The translations under genes were made by a program, and so were the position numbers. A stretch of 64,000 nucleotides of DNA, taken from assembly GCA_965657795.1 (NCBI GenBank), contig CBFHQJ010000002.1:1-64000 (forward strand), written 5' to 3'. Numbering within the stretch: the stretch's first letter is position 1; the number at the start of each line of letters is the position of its first letter. The notes under the pieces were generated by a model, which worked only from the letters and a program-made list of their open reading frames with translations, was not told where the DNA came from and made no database searches. The stretch comes from SW10 sp965657795. GTDB taxonomy: Bacteria; Verrucomicrobiota; Verrucomicrobiia; Verrucomicrobiales; Akkermansiaceae. Positions 1 to 8,997 of this stretch are shown piece by piece.

Positions 1-63
1 CCTCGTAAAGACCGTAACCCCCTTGTAGATACTTGGCTTCAGATCATTAGTTGACGCGAATGT

Positions 64-336
64 GTGGACACCTCGAAGTTGAAGGCGATGCAGAAGGAAT
101 TCTTTAGCGAGGCCTTGGGCGGGCCTTTGTTTTACTCGGACCGGTCGATGCGTGAGGTTCATGCCGGGAAGGGGATTAAGAAATCCCATCTGGCTCTCTT
201 CACCGGGCATCTGATGGCCACTCTCGAGAATCATCAGGATCGTCTGACTCTCACTGCGTCAGATATTGATGCGATATACAGCCGAATTGCATTGGAGGCC
301 GATGAGATATCGGGAGGGGGAAACGAAGTGGGATAG
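64..336 (+). pseudogene. Truncated hemoglobin (group 1-like) remnant, 5' part missing
   Basis: The 90 readable residues match the distal half of a 2/2 (truncated) hemoglobin, a small haem protein that binds oxygen or nitric oxide: VDTSKLKAMQKEFF, then ALGGPLFY, then the M-x-x-V-H stretch holding the probable proximal histidine, then LTLTASDIDAI. The family is normally about 120-130 residues, so helices A-C are absent. An in-frame TGA at 52-54 closes the frame upstream; the only start is the GTG at 64. In the neighbouring frame the codons at 53-64 read DANV, which would join VDTSK well, so a two-base insertion in the GTGTG at 62-66 is possible. Lying at the window edge, it cannot be told apart from a true deletion. 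Confidence 0.6.
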
Positions 337-352
337 GCGTCGAGTGCTGACA

Positions 353-1855
353 CTATTTTTGATAGTCAGCGCCGCTCAGGCTTTTGAGCACTGATTTTTG
401 CCAGTTGAGAAGGTCGGAATGTAGCTTGTTGACGAGATCGGGCTTTTGCTCGACCAAGTTGATTGTCTCCGCCGGATCGTTTTTGAGATCGAACAGTTCT
501 TCAAGCGGCTTGCTGCCTTTTCGCTCGCGGATGATGTATTTGAAATCTCCTTCGATAATGGATCTCGGGCCGCGAAGGTCTTCATTGTTAACGGAAGGAT
601 AGTGGAAGTTCCTAAAATCACGGGTGGCTTTTTTACCCATTAATTTGACAAGCGGGGTAGTGCCTTCCTGCAATTTGGAATCAAGGTAGGGTTCTGGTTT
701 GGAAGAGAGGAATCGGCGTGTGTCGAATTTCCAGAAGGTCATGGGTGTCGGACGGCTCTTGAGTTTGCCTTCGATTGCCGAAGTGAGGTTGATGCCGTCG
801 AGCGGCCGGTCCGGCAGAGTTTGAGCGGTGATTGCGGCAATGGTTGGGAGGAGATCGGCCGTGGAGGCGCGGAAGTTTGTTGAGCGAGGTCTTGGAATGC
901 GAGCAGGCCATTCCATGACACCTGGAACGAGTGTGCCGCCCTCATAGAGTTCGCCTTTGACGCCACGGTGGGGGATTCTCAATGCACCATCTTGCGAGGT
1001 TCCGTTGTCTCCACAATAGAGTAGCAAGGTGTTGTCACGGAGATTGGTTTTCTTGAGGTGACTACGGAGCATACCAATGGCCCGGTCCATTGCAGTGATT
1101 TCGGCATAGCGTTCGCGGAGGACCTCCCCTTGAGGCCGCTTGGTCCGGCGACCTGTTGCGTTGGAAGTCAGGCTGACTTGTTTCGTGTATTTCGCCGTGA
1201 GATCATCATAAAGGAAAAGATCTTTTGGAAGTCCACTGTATGGCTCGTGGGGAGAGCCAAACCAAATGATCTGAAAGATTGGTTTTCCGGCTTTGCGCGC
1301 GCGGTTGATTCCTGCGATGGCTTCACGAATCAGAATTTCGGAGCTTTCTCCTTTGAAGATTTTTGGTGGGGCTCCATTGCGTGAGAGGGAAGGATTCAGT
1401 TCGAAGAAATTGTCGTGTGACAACCATTCATGAAATCCCATCGCTCCGGGATTGAGCGGTGATCCTGCCTTTACTGTTCCGACGTGCCACTTGCCGAAGT
1501 GCATGCACTGGTAACCTGATTTGGAGAGCAGATGGGCAATGGTGGTTTCTTCAGGACGCATGGACCAACCCGGGGCGAAGGTCCCCATCCGATTAGGGTG
1601 ACGACCGGTGAGGAAGCTGGCACGCGTCGGCGAGCAGTTTGGGTGAGCGGCATAAAAGCGTTCAAATTTCAATCCGGTGGCAGCCATCTCATCGAGGACG
1701 GGAGTCTTCAGATGAGGATGCCCGTTGTATCCGGTCTCCTCCCAACCATGATCATCACCCATCATGAGGATGATGTTTGGCGGACCTTCTTTGGCTTGAG
1801 CGCCGAAAGCCAGGGCTAAGATACAGAGCGAAACAGACTTCAGAAAGTAGGTCAT
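353..1855 (-). CDS. Secreted type I sulfatase (arylsulfatase family)
   Basis: Formylglycine-dependent sulfatase that hydrolyses sulfate esters, probably on a polysaccharide, outside the cytoplasm. The start at 1855 gives a clean signal peptide (MTYFLKSVSLCILALAFGAQA); a longer frame to 1909 would overlap the upstream gene. Metal ligands D34-D35 sit in MMGDDHGW. The active-site signature CSPTR begins at Cys74 and is followed by SFLTGRHP. A GKWHVG motif and a late CGDNGT motif complete the catalytic set, and the length (500 residues) is typical. It lies 37 bases downstream of the large PDZ/HEAT gene on the same strand, so the two are probably cotranscribed. The sulfated substrate cannot be read from sequence. 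Confidence 0.93.
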   Translation of the reverse strand: MTYFLKSVSLCILALAFGAQAKEGPPNIILMMGDDHGWEETGYNGHPHLKTPVLDEMAATGLKFERFYAAHPNCSPTRASFLTGRHPNRMGTFAPGWSMRPEETTIAHLLSKSGYQCMHFGKWHVGTVKAGSPLNPGAMGFHEWLSHDNFFELNPSLSRNGAPPKIFKGESSEILIREAIAGINRARKAGKPIFQIIWFGSPHEPYSGLPKDLFLYDDLTAKYTKQVSLTSNATGRRTKRPQGEVLRERYAEITAMDRAIGMLRSHLKKTNLRDNTLLLYCGDNGTSQDGALRIPHRGVKGELYEGGTLVPGVMEWPARIPRPRSTNFRASTADLLPTIAAITAQTLPDRPLDGINLTSAIEGKLKSRPTPMTFWKFDTRRFLSSKPEPYLDSKLQEGTTPLVKLMGKKATRDFRNFHYPSVNNEDLRGPRSIIEGDFKYIIRERKGSKPLEELFDLKNDPAETINLVEQKPDLVNKLHSDLLNWQKSVLKSLSGADYQK

Positions 1856-1892
1856 GGGAGATGGTGTTTGATGTGCGGAATGCGATTGCAGC

Positions 1893-4800
1893 CTATCGCG
1901 TGAATACATGCCACTTGGTTTTCCAATCCGGTTTGTGGCGGTTGCTGAATCCGCCAGCTTCGATGAAGAGGTATTCCGTGTTGCCCACGATGTTGGTTTT
2001 CATTCTCAAAGCCTGGTATTTATCGAGGTCCATGAGAGTGTCGCCGGACCAGACACGGGTGGGGCTGTCGGTGGTGCCGTCTTCTTCGAAGGTGATGGTG
2101 GTAACTTGGGGACGGCGGGCTTTCTGATTTTTAGCTTCGAGATCGAACTCCGAAATTTCTCCGACTTCGGCGATGATTTTCCAAGTGCCGTTAATTTTGG
2201 GGTTTGCGGTGAATTTTCCATCCCAGCGGAATAGGAATTGATCTGGTTCCTGTGAGGCGTCTTCGGGATTGAGGTTGGCCTGCCAATCGGATGATTGCAT
2301 GGGGACAACAGCGGCTGATCGGATTACAAGATCGTCTCCCATGGGCGGGATTTTTTGTTCCTCAAGGTGGAGGCTGATTTTACCCTGAGGAATCTTTGAA
2401 GTTGGTTTAACTTTGTATTTATCATTGTAGCGGATGAAGGTTTTGAGGGCGATCGTGACTTCCTTTCCTTTGAAGTCTTCAAAGAAGTCCTTGGTGATAA
2501 AGGCTCCCTTTGGTTCTCCGCCGGATCCCCTTCCATTGCCTTGGGGTGTTTCGATGAGAGGCTTGCCATTGATATAAATGAGGTGGCCGCCTCCCGCTCC
2601 GACATGGTTGCCGTCGTTGACCATGAGACGATAGCGATGGCCCTCTTTGAGCGTGGGGATTTTGAAGGTGCCGCGCATGAGAAGGACTTCTTTTTCCCAG
2701 AGGGTGTTGACGGGAGTGGCGCCGAAGCAGGCGGGTCCGAGACAGCCGTCGGAGCATTTGGTGATCGGGCGGGTGGGGAGTTTTCCGTTGTGGTTTCCAA
2801 AGGGACTCTTCCCTTTCTTCCAGCCGGACTTGGCAGGATCGAAGTCGGATGTGAACCAATTTTCCATCCCCTTGGGTGGGGTCACTTCGCGGTAGCGGGT
2901 GATGAGTTGGTCAAAGGGGACTTGCTCGGCGGGGATGGGGTCGAAAGAATAGTAGGACCAATCTGCAGTGCGAAGGTCGGCAAACATGTTCCAGCGGAAG
3001 TCGGTGAATCCGGCCCGATCGTAAAGAGCGGCGAGTCCATCGACGACATCTCCCTTTCCACCGGGGCGCGCAGTCTGGGTATTGGCCGCAGCGAGTTGGC
3101 GGAGTCTGGCGCGGTTTTTGCCAACGAACTCGGGGATCAACTCATCCATGATGATGGGCTTGATCGCGGCTTTGAGCTTGGGACCGAACTTGCTCGAATC
3201 GGCGGCGAGGAAGAACTTTTTGTAGGGGAGGATTTCGTTGGGCTGTCGTTGCTTTGCGATTTCGTAAAGAGCATCGAGTCCGCCGGGAACATCTGCCAGC
3301 GTTTCGGCGATGGCTTCGAGGTGAAACTCGTAGGTGGGCTTGAGGTTTTGCCCGCTTACCGAAACAGTCTTGCCGGCGTATCCGGTGTAGGTTTCACGTA
3401 GAGTCTTGGTGGCAAGGGCTTGCACTTTTGGCCCGGCGTCTTGGATTTGCGCCCGGATCGCGGGGGCAAATCCGCGGGTGACCGAGACCCGTTGGTTGGT
3501 TCGGACAAGTTCGCCGATGGCGGGAAGGACTTTTTCAAAGCACTCCTCGTGGCCGGCTACCGGAGTGAGGGCGGTGAGGGCGGCATTGCGAAGCCACGCT
3601 TCCTCGTGTTTGAGGTAGGGGAGAAGAATATCGACAAGAGGGAGGATTTGTTTGGCTGTTCCTTTCCCGATGATTTGCAAGGCAACGTCTTTTATTGACC
3701 AGGACTCCATGGGGTCATTGACCGCTTTCACTGCGAGTTCGAAGATTTCATCAGTTCCCCCGCCGGTTTGTGCGATGGCCTTGAACATGATTTGACGAAC
3801 GCGGGGATCTTTGTGCTGCAGAAATTCCATGACGAGGTTTGGTCGGACATTCCCACCGGGTTTGCGCCAGCCGATGTAACCACTATTGATGCCGACGGTT
3901 TTCATCGCGGCGACGAAGCGAATGCAGTAGTCGGGATGATGAATGTATCGACGGATGTCATCATCGCTGGGTTGCTCCTCGCCATGGAAGCGGCGGAGGA
4001 AGTGAATACTGGAATCGCGGGCAAGGGTTTCGTTGGAAAGATCCTGCTTTTTTCCGTCCTTGTCAGGCACGGCTTCGAGGGAAAGGAAGGCATTGTCAGC
4101 TTCCGTTCCCCAGGGTTGTTTCGGGAGCTCGTAGCGTTTCGAAAACTTCGTGGGAGGGGCGCCGGTAATGCGGAGGGTTTTGCGGGGTATGGTGTAGGTG
4201 AGGGGATAGGCGACGCCCCATTGTTCCTTGTCGTAACCGCCGCCGCCGACGATGCCGAAGGAACCGTCGTGTCGACGCGAGAGGTCATAGTGCCATTTTC
4301 GGCTGTCCATGAAGTCGCGGTATTGCACGGGCTTCTTGTCATAAAGGAGTCCCATGGCCGCACTGCGCCAGATTTCGCCAATGCCACCGCCGGTGTGACC
4401 ATGGAGCATGAAGGTGGTGGTATAGAAGCTCTGCATGGCACAGAGGTCACGGCCCTTTGCATACAGTGAATCTTCACCGGCCATGGATGCGGCGGCAGCC
4501 ATCGCGAAGGCGAGTTTTCCGTTCTTGCCATTGTCGACGAAGCCGACTTCGGGCCGATCGTCACCGTATGGATTATTTCCGCGGCCGACGTAGCGGTAGA
4601 AGTGTCTCAGCGCTCCGTTGAAGGTGTGGTCGGGAACGTTGGCACCGCATTCCTTGGCGAGAAGGAGAAAGGTTACCACACAGGTGCCGGAGGCATTGAG
4701 GTGTCCACTGCCGTAACTGGTGAGGGCTGAACCACGCCCGGCCCAAGCGTCGTTATGCTGGGTGCGCGCGGCGTTATCCACCCAGTCCTGAATGTTCTTA

Positions 4801-5480
4801 AGGATGACCGGGTCACCGGTGCGGAGGTAGCACTCGGTGAGAGGGATTCCTCCGTATCCGATATACCAGGGATAGGAATGCGGTTTCACATTGCGAGCCC
4901 AATTGCGGACGACCTCGAGGTCCTTGTCCTCACCCGTTGAGAGCAGGAAGAGCATGCCGACGTCTCCGAGCCCTTTGGTGTTTTTTTCCTGCGAGAGGTA
5001 GTCGGCCACCTGGCGGACGATCTTTTCTGATTTCCGGCAGTTGAGGGGCCAGGTTGTGTTATAAGTTCCAAGGACGGGAATCTTAACGGTGACTGGTTGG
5101 CTCTCTCCTTTGAGAGCAAATTTCACGATCCCGTCGGAGGCTTCTGCGGTAGCGAGGATCTTACCGAGTTGTATCCGGGGATCAATGTCGGCGAGCTCCT
5201 CCCCGTTGATCGACTCGATGATCTGTCCTTTCTTCAAAAGGCCGGTTTGAGCTGCCGGTGAGCCTTTCTCGACATTCTTGATGCGCATCGTGAAGGCGGG
5301 CTGGATGAGCTCGATGCCGATTCCAACGGGGCCAAAACGATCGATGGTTTGCAGTGATTTCTTTTCGCTGGGCCGGGTTGAAAAGAGACCATTGGGATTT
5401 TGGTAGAAGCTCTCTGCGGTGGCAGTCGTGCGCGCTCCCGAAAATGCGAGAGCGCAGAGGATTGAAGATATCGTTCTCAT
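1893..5480 (-). CDS. Large secreted PDZ and HEAT-repeat protein (DUF6288-like)
   Basis: 1195 residues with an N-terminal signal peptide (MRTISSILCALAFSGA). Residues about 45-130 form a PDZ domain (GIGIELIQPAFTMRIKNV, then GQIIESINGEEL). Residues about 150-430 are an alpha-rich region with GYGGIPLTECYLRTGD-type motifs resembling what I know as DUF6288. HEAT-like repeats occupy about 490-650, and the C-terminal third looks beta-rich with glycine-rich loops. No catalytic signature is obvious to me. Proteins of this kind occur near sulfatases in Verrucomicrobia and Planctomycetes, and here the next gene on the strand is a sulfatase, which suggests a role in recognising or processing the same substrate. 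That role is inference only. Confidence 0.75.
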   Translation of the reverse strand: MRTISSILCALAFSGARTTATAESFYQNPNGLFSTRPSEKKSLQTIDRFGPVGIGIELIQPAFTMRIKNVEKGSPAAQTGLLKKGQIIESINGEELADIDPRIQLGKILATAEASDGIVKFALKGESQPVTVKIPVLGTYNTTWPLNCRKSEKIVRQVADYLSQEKNTKGLGDVGMLFLLSTGEDKDLEVVRNWARNVKPHSYPWYIGYGGIPLTECYLRTGDPVILKNIQDWVDNAARTQHNDAWAGRGSALTSYGSGHLNASGTCVVTFLLLAKECGANVPDHTFNGALRHFYRYVGRGNNPYGDDRPEVGFVDNGKNGKLAFAMAAAASMAGEDSLYAKGRDLCAMQSFYTTTFMLHGHTGGGIGEIWRSAAMGLLYDKKPVQYRDFMDSRKWHYDLSRRHDGSFGIVGGGGYDKEQWGVAYPLTYTIPRKTLRITGAPPTKFSKRYELPKQPWGTEADNAFLSLEAVPDKDGKKQDLSNETLARDSSIHFLRRFHGEEQPSDDDIRRYIHHPDYCIRFVAAMKTVGINSGYIGWRKPGGNVRPNLVMEFLQHKDPRVRQIMFKAIAQTGGGTDEIFELAVKAVNDPMESWSIKDVALQIIGKGTAKQILPLVDILLPYLKHEEAWLRNAALTALTPVAGHEECFEKVLPAIGELVRTNQRVSVTRGFAPAIRAQIQDAGPKVQALATKTLRETYTGYAGKTVSVSGQNLKPTYEFHLEAIAETLADVPGGLDALYEIAKQRQPNEILPYKKFFLAADSSKFGPKLKAAIKPIIMDELIPEFVGKNRARLRQLAAANTQTARPGGKGDVVDGLAALYDRAGFTDFRWNMFADLRTADWSYYSFDPIPAEQVPFDQLITRYREVTPPKGMENWFTSDFDPAKSGWKKGKSPFGNHNGKLPTRPITKCSDGCLGPACFGATPVNTLWEKEVLLMRGTFKIPTLKEGHRYRLMVNDGNHVGAGGGHLIYINGKPLIETPQGNGRGSGGEPKGAFITKDFFEDFKGKEVTIALKTFIRYNDKYKVKPTSKIPQGKISLHLEEQKIPPMGDDLVIRSAAVVPMQSSDWQANLNPEDASQEPDQFLFRWDGKFTANPKINGTWKIIAEVGEISEFDLEAKNQKARRPQVTTITFEEDGTTDSPTRVWSGDTLMDLDKYQALRMKTNIVGNTEYLFIEAGGFSNRHKPDWKTKWHVFTR

Positions 5481-5692
5481 ATTCCAGCGTTCAGGCTCCC
5501 TGATTTCGCTGGATGCGTCCAGCGAACAGTCTCGTGGATTTGAGAACTTAAATCGTGGATTTACGACTTCAACCGAACTTTCTCATTATGGAGTGATCGT
5601 CTTTTCGATGTTTGGCTTGGGGAGCTTTTATCCTTCCTCACTTCATGAGGAGGAATACTCTGAACTCAAATGAAGATGATTTTAGCCTTCTT

Positions 5693-5700
5693 GTTGGTTT
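5693..5700. repeat. Target-site duplication, left copy
   Basis: GTTGGTTT directly before the left end of the IS. It is identical to 6750-6757. Eight bases is a usual duplication length for the IS256 family. Confidence 0.9.
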
Positions 5701-5731
5701 GGGGGTGTAATCTTTCGTCTGTAAAATTAGT
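5701..5731 (+). repeat. Left terminal inverted repeat of the IS
   Basis: Aligned without gaps to the reverse complement of 6719-6749, 22 of 31 positions match, including an unbroken TCTGTAAAA core. Ends that are conserved but imperfect fit an IS256-type element. Confidence 0.85.
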
Positions 5732-5747
5732 CTGACCTTGACCTCAC

Positions 5748-5802
5748 GCCACACGCCCTGCCGCTCCCGAAGCGTAGCGGAGGGGGCGGCAGGGCGTGTG
5801 GC
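5748..5802. repeat. Long GC-rich hairpin inside the IS
   Basis: Arms 5748-5763 (GCCACACGCCCTGCCG) and 5787-5802 (its exact reverse complement) form 16 perfect pairs. Near-pairing continues inward across CTCCC and GGAGGGG, around a loop containing GAAGCGTAGCGG. No T-tract follows on either strand, so it is not a typical intrinsic terminator. It resembles REP-type palindromes and sits where the missing transposase 5' end should be. Confidence 0.8.
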
Positions 5803-5908
5803 GTGGCCGCCCCCGACAGGTCGGTTTTCAGGCACTCAGACTGGCCCGATTGGTGGGCCTCGGTCTCAATGAGAATGATCATATTCTAACCAAAAAACTG
5901 ATCGTCTC

Positions 5909-6688
5909 ATGACCGAGAACCAAGTCAGCAAAGCCACTAAAGAGCTCGATGACCAAATCGAAGCCTGGCGCACCCGTCCCATCGAACCCATCGCCCACCT
6001 TGTCCTCGACGCCATGTATGAAGACGTCCGCTACGATAAACTCGTGCGACGTTGCGCCGTCCTCATCGCCGTGGGCGTGCGCGTTTCCGACGGCAAACGC
6101 ACCATCCTCGGCGTCTCGGTCTCACTGTCCGAAGCCGAAGTCCACTGGCGTGACTTCCTGCGTGGCCTCAAAGAACGCGGTCTTGAACTCCCCAAGTCCA
6201 TCACCAGCGATGCCCACGAAGGATTGCGCGCTGCTCTGGGCACTATCTTTCCTGCCAGCCCCTGGCAGCGTTGCCAATTTCACCTTCAACAGAACGCCCA
6301 GGCCTACGTCCCCAAAGTCACCATGCGTGAAGAAGTTGCCGCTGATATCCGAGACATTTTCAATGCCCCCGGCGCCGAAGAAGCAAAGCTCCTTCTCGAA
6401 AAAACCATCATCAAATATCAAAAGAGCGCACCTGACCTCTCGACCTCGATGGAGAGCGCCCTGCCCGAAGGCTTCGCCATCTTCGAGCTTCCCAAAGCGG
6501 TTCGCAAAAGACTGCGCACCTCCAACATGCTTGAGAATCTCAACAAACAGATCCGACGTCGGCCCCGTGTGGTCTCGATCTTCCCCAACAAAGAAAGCTG
6601 CCTGCGCCTCATCAGCTCCATCTTGATGGAGCAGTCAGACGACTGGGAAAGCGGCCGCGCCTACCTCAACCCCAAACACCTCAGCTAA
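5909..6688 (+). pseudogene. IS256-family (mutator-type) transposase, N-terminally truncated
   Basis: 259 residues that begin abruptly at VSKATKELDDQIEAWRTRP, a motif normally near residue 150 of a roughly 400-residue protein. The DDE triad is complete: Asp34 (LVLDAMYEDVR), Asp101 (SITSDAHEGLRAAL) and Glu209 (RTSNMLENLNKQIRRR). The C-x2-H element WQRCQFHLQQNA is also present. The missing N-terminus carries the DNA-binding part, so the protein should not transpose by itself. The frame is closed upstream by a TGA at 5876-5878 and no better start is visible. Confidence 0.88.
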
Positions 6689-6718
6689 CCAAAACCAACG
6701 ATCAACTCATTGAGATCC

Positions 6719-6749
6719 ACCACTTTTACAGAAAAAAAATTGCTCTGCC
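6719..6749 (-). repeat. Right terminal inverted repeat of the IS
   Basis: Partner of 5701-5731, with 22 of 31 positions conserved. It starts 30 bases after the transposase stop and ends exactly at the right copy of the target duplication. Confidence 0.85.
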
Positions 6750-6757
6750 GTTGGTTT
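6750..6757. repeat. Target-site duplication, right copy
   Basis: GTTGGTTT, identical to 5693-5700. The reading frame of the host gene is continuous across the two copies. Confidence 0.9.
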
Positions 6758-7295
6758 CCTGCGCTTTGGTTCCGCAGTCACTTTTTGCCGATGAACGTGC
6801 GGATGTTTATAAGGAGTTGAGTGTGCTTAAGAAGGATTACCGAAAGCGGGTTTCCGAAATTCGCAAAGCCGGTAACGAGGAATTAAAGGCCGAGCAGAAG
6901 AAATCCTTTCAGGCGATTAGTGCGGTGGGAAAGGGAATCGAAGAACATCCGGAGCTTGCCGCACAGCGCAAGGCGCGGAATGAGGCAAAAGCCGCGTGGG
7001 TAGCAGCTCTTCAAGCGAAGGACGCAGAAAAGATTAAGGCGACTCAACGCGCAAAGCGTGATGCCGAAGGTGCTTTGTCACGCGATGGGTTTAAACTAAA
7101 AGAGATTCAGGATCTGCAAGCCGCTTCGGTGGCGCAGCGAAAAAAGGTGGAGGCCTTGCAATATCGACTCGTGGCCGATTCCGGTTATGAGGGAAAGGCT
7201 TTGATTGAGAAGATCAAGTCTTTGGAAGCCCGCTATCAAGAGTTGAGGAAGTAAAAACCTTCGCTTTGTGAAGGCGGGCCGGTAAGGTCGCGTTG

Positions 7296-8924
7296 ATGCG
7301 ATTGGTCTCTCTCTTACTTCTTTTTTTCTGCGGAGTTCTTTCTGGAAAACTGACGATCGGGTGGAAGGAGAACTTGCTGACAATCAAGGATGACCGGATA
7401 CCGGAAGGGCCGCTGGAGGTTTGGTATTTGGAGGCATACTGCCGCCCGGGATCGACCGACCGGGATTGGAGCGAGACTGTCATTGGGCACAAGACGAAGC
7501 TGCTTTCCGCAACTGAGACGGAGATCAAGTTGCGGTGTGAATTGGAGGATGGAGTGATCGTTTATCATCTGATCGCGGCAGAGGGTGAGAGAGTTTCTTT
7601 TACTCTCATTGCAAAAAATCCAACCGATCAAAAATCCGAGGCCCATTGGGGGCAGCCTTGTATCCGGGTTGGAGAGTTTACCGGAACCCAGGAGAACGAG
7701 GAAAAGTATGCCTATCTTAAGAATTCGTTCGTGTTTCTCGACGGAAAGCAGACCTTTATGCCCACCAAAAATTGGGCGCAAAATGCCCGCTATGTTCCGG
7801 GGCAAGTTTGGTGCCCTTGTCACGTGCCAAAAACGGACGTCAATCCACGACCGCTTTCAGTGGATCAGCCTTCGAATGGATTGATCGGTTGTGTCTCCGC
7901 TGATGAAAAATGGTTAATGGCGACGGCTTGGGAACCCTATCAGGAGTTGTTTCAGGGAGTCATTCGTTGTTTGCATTCGGACTTCCGAATCGGTGGTTTG
8001 GAACCTGGCGAAGAGAAGGAAATTCGGGGTGCTATTTATGTGATGGCCAATGATGTGCCGGCCCTTCTGGAAAAGTATGAGAATGATTTTCCAGATCAGG
8101 TTCGGCGACATCAGACTCTTCGCGCGCCAAAGGTAACAGTTGGAGATCCTGCTCCAGGGAAGCGGGTCTCCGTCACTGATCCCGACTATGCTGGAACGAA
8201 GGTCCACCACACTCTTTATTTGCCTGATAATTGGAAGAAGGCCGGAATCCAATATCCGCTGATCGTGGAATACTCCGGGAATCGAGCCCCCTCGCTTGGC
8301 TCCACCGGGCGGGTTGAGGATTCGGTTTTGGGCTATGGCTTATGTGGTGGTGAGGCAGTTTGGTTGAATTTGCCATTTGTGGATGCTGACGGGCAGGCTA
8401 ATCAACCGAATTGGTGGGGAGATGAGGCGGCCACGGTGGCCTATGCCAAAAAGGTGGTTCCGGAGATAATCAAAGAGTATGGAGTCGATCCTGATCGCGT
8501 TATTCTTTGCGGGTTTTCGCGGGGCGCAATTGCGGTCAACTACATCGGCTTGCATGATGATGAGATCGCAGACTTATGGTCGGGCTTTGTGACCCACGAT
8601 CATTACGATGGAGTGAGAGAGTGGCGCGGCACAACGTGGGGCGCTCCGCTTGCGGGTTACCGGGAGGCGGCTGCCAAACGTTTTCAGAGAATCAAAGGGC
8701 GACCGGTTTTGATCTGTCAGAACGGTGGAACCAGCGAGACACGCAAGGTGATTGGATCACCGGAAAATGTGACTTTTCAGGATGTGGATGCGAGAGCGAT
8801 CTTTGGAATCTACCCGACGCAAACCGATATCCATCCTCACACCGATCGCTGGCTTTTGAAACCGAGTGGTCAGCGAAATATGGCGTGGGATTGGATGAAG
8901 AAGCGTGGTTTTCTCGAAAACTAA
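7296..8924 (+). CDS. Secreted alpha/beta-hydrolase-like protein
   Basis: 542 residues with a signal peptide (MRLVSLLLLFFCGVLSG). The ATG at 7296 is preferred over the TTG just before it. The N-terminal half (about 20-270) looks beta-rich and unassigned. The C-terminal half is an alpha/beta-hydrolase-like fold: HHTLYLPDNW and YPLIVEYSGN strands, a nucleophile elbow GFSRGA with Ser408, and a late histidine-rich stretch DIHPHTDRW that could supply the catalytic His. This suggests an esterase or feruloyl-esterase-like enzyme acting outside the cytoplasm. It starts 41 bases after the IS-split gene and could once have shared its transcript. The substrate is unknown. Confidence 0.75.
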   Translation: MRLVSLLLLFFCGVLSGKLTIGWKENLLTIKDDRIPEGPLEVWYLEAYCRPGSTDRDWSETVIGHKTKLLSATETEIKLRCELEDGVIVYHLIAAEGERVSFTLIAKNPTDQKSEAHWGQPCIRVGEFTGTQENEEKYAYLKNSFVFLDGKQTFMPTKNWAQNARYVPGQVWCPCHVPKTDVNPRPLSVDQPSNGLIGCVSADEKWLMATAWEPYQELFQGVIRCLHSDFRIGGLEPGEEKEIRGAIYVMANDVPALLEKYENDFPDQVRRHQTLRAPKVTVGDPAPGKRVSVTDPDYAGTKVHHTLYLPDNWKKAGIQYPLIVEYSGNRAPSLGSTGRVEDSVLGYGLCGGEAVWLNLPFVDADGQANQPNWWGDEAATVAYAKKVVPEIIKEYGVDPDRVILCGFSRGAIAVNYIGLHDDEIADLWSGFVTHDHYDGVREWRGTTWGAPLAGYREAAAKRFQRIKGRPVLICQNGGTSETRKVIGSPENVTFQDVDARAIFGIYPTQTDIHPHTDRWLLKPSGQRNMAWDWMKKRGFLEN

Positions 8925-8997
8925 AATGACTTGTGATAGCCGGCTTGCGAAGAGGCCGAATGGTCGATTTTGTGGAAGTTTCAACCCTGAATCAGCT

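Larger units (their letters stand above)
5701..6749 (+). mobile_element. Defective IS256-family insertion sequence (1049 bp)
   Basis: The element is bounded by imperfect 31-bp terminal inverted repeats and flanked by the 8-bp direct repeat GTTGGTTT. It carries one transposase frame (5909-6688) that keeps the catalytic domain but lacks about 130-150 N-terminal residues. Intact family members are usually 1.3-1.4 kb, so roughly 300 bp are missing. The space between the left end and the frame instead holds a strong 55-base hairpin (5748-5802). The exact boundaries are confirmed because excision restores the host gene. The element is probably immobile unless a full-length transposase elsewhere acts on it. 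Confidence 0.9.
5670..7254 (+). pseudogene. Secreted helical protein of unknown function, split by an IS element in its signal peptide
   Basis: The start ATG is at 5670 and a GAGGAGGA stretch lies at 5647-5654. The first 31 bases read MKMILAFLLV. The frame resumes after the insertion at 6758 with SCALVPQSLFADERADVY. Removing 5701-6749 and one copy of the 8-bp duplication restores one open frame of 175 codons with a normal signal peptide ending at LFA. The mature part is lysine-, glutamate- and alanine-rich and probably coiled coil (KKDYRKRVSEIRKAG). With the IS in place the left piece stops at codon 22 and the right piece has only a TTG at 6751, so the protein is probably not made or not exported. 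I do not recognise the family. Confidence 0.85.

Noticed and set aside
5748..5802. Intrinsic terminator protecting the IS
   Set aside because: No run of T follows on either strand.
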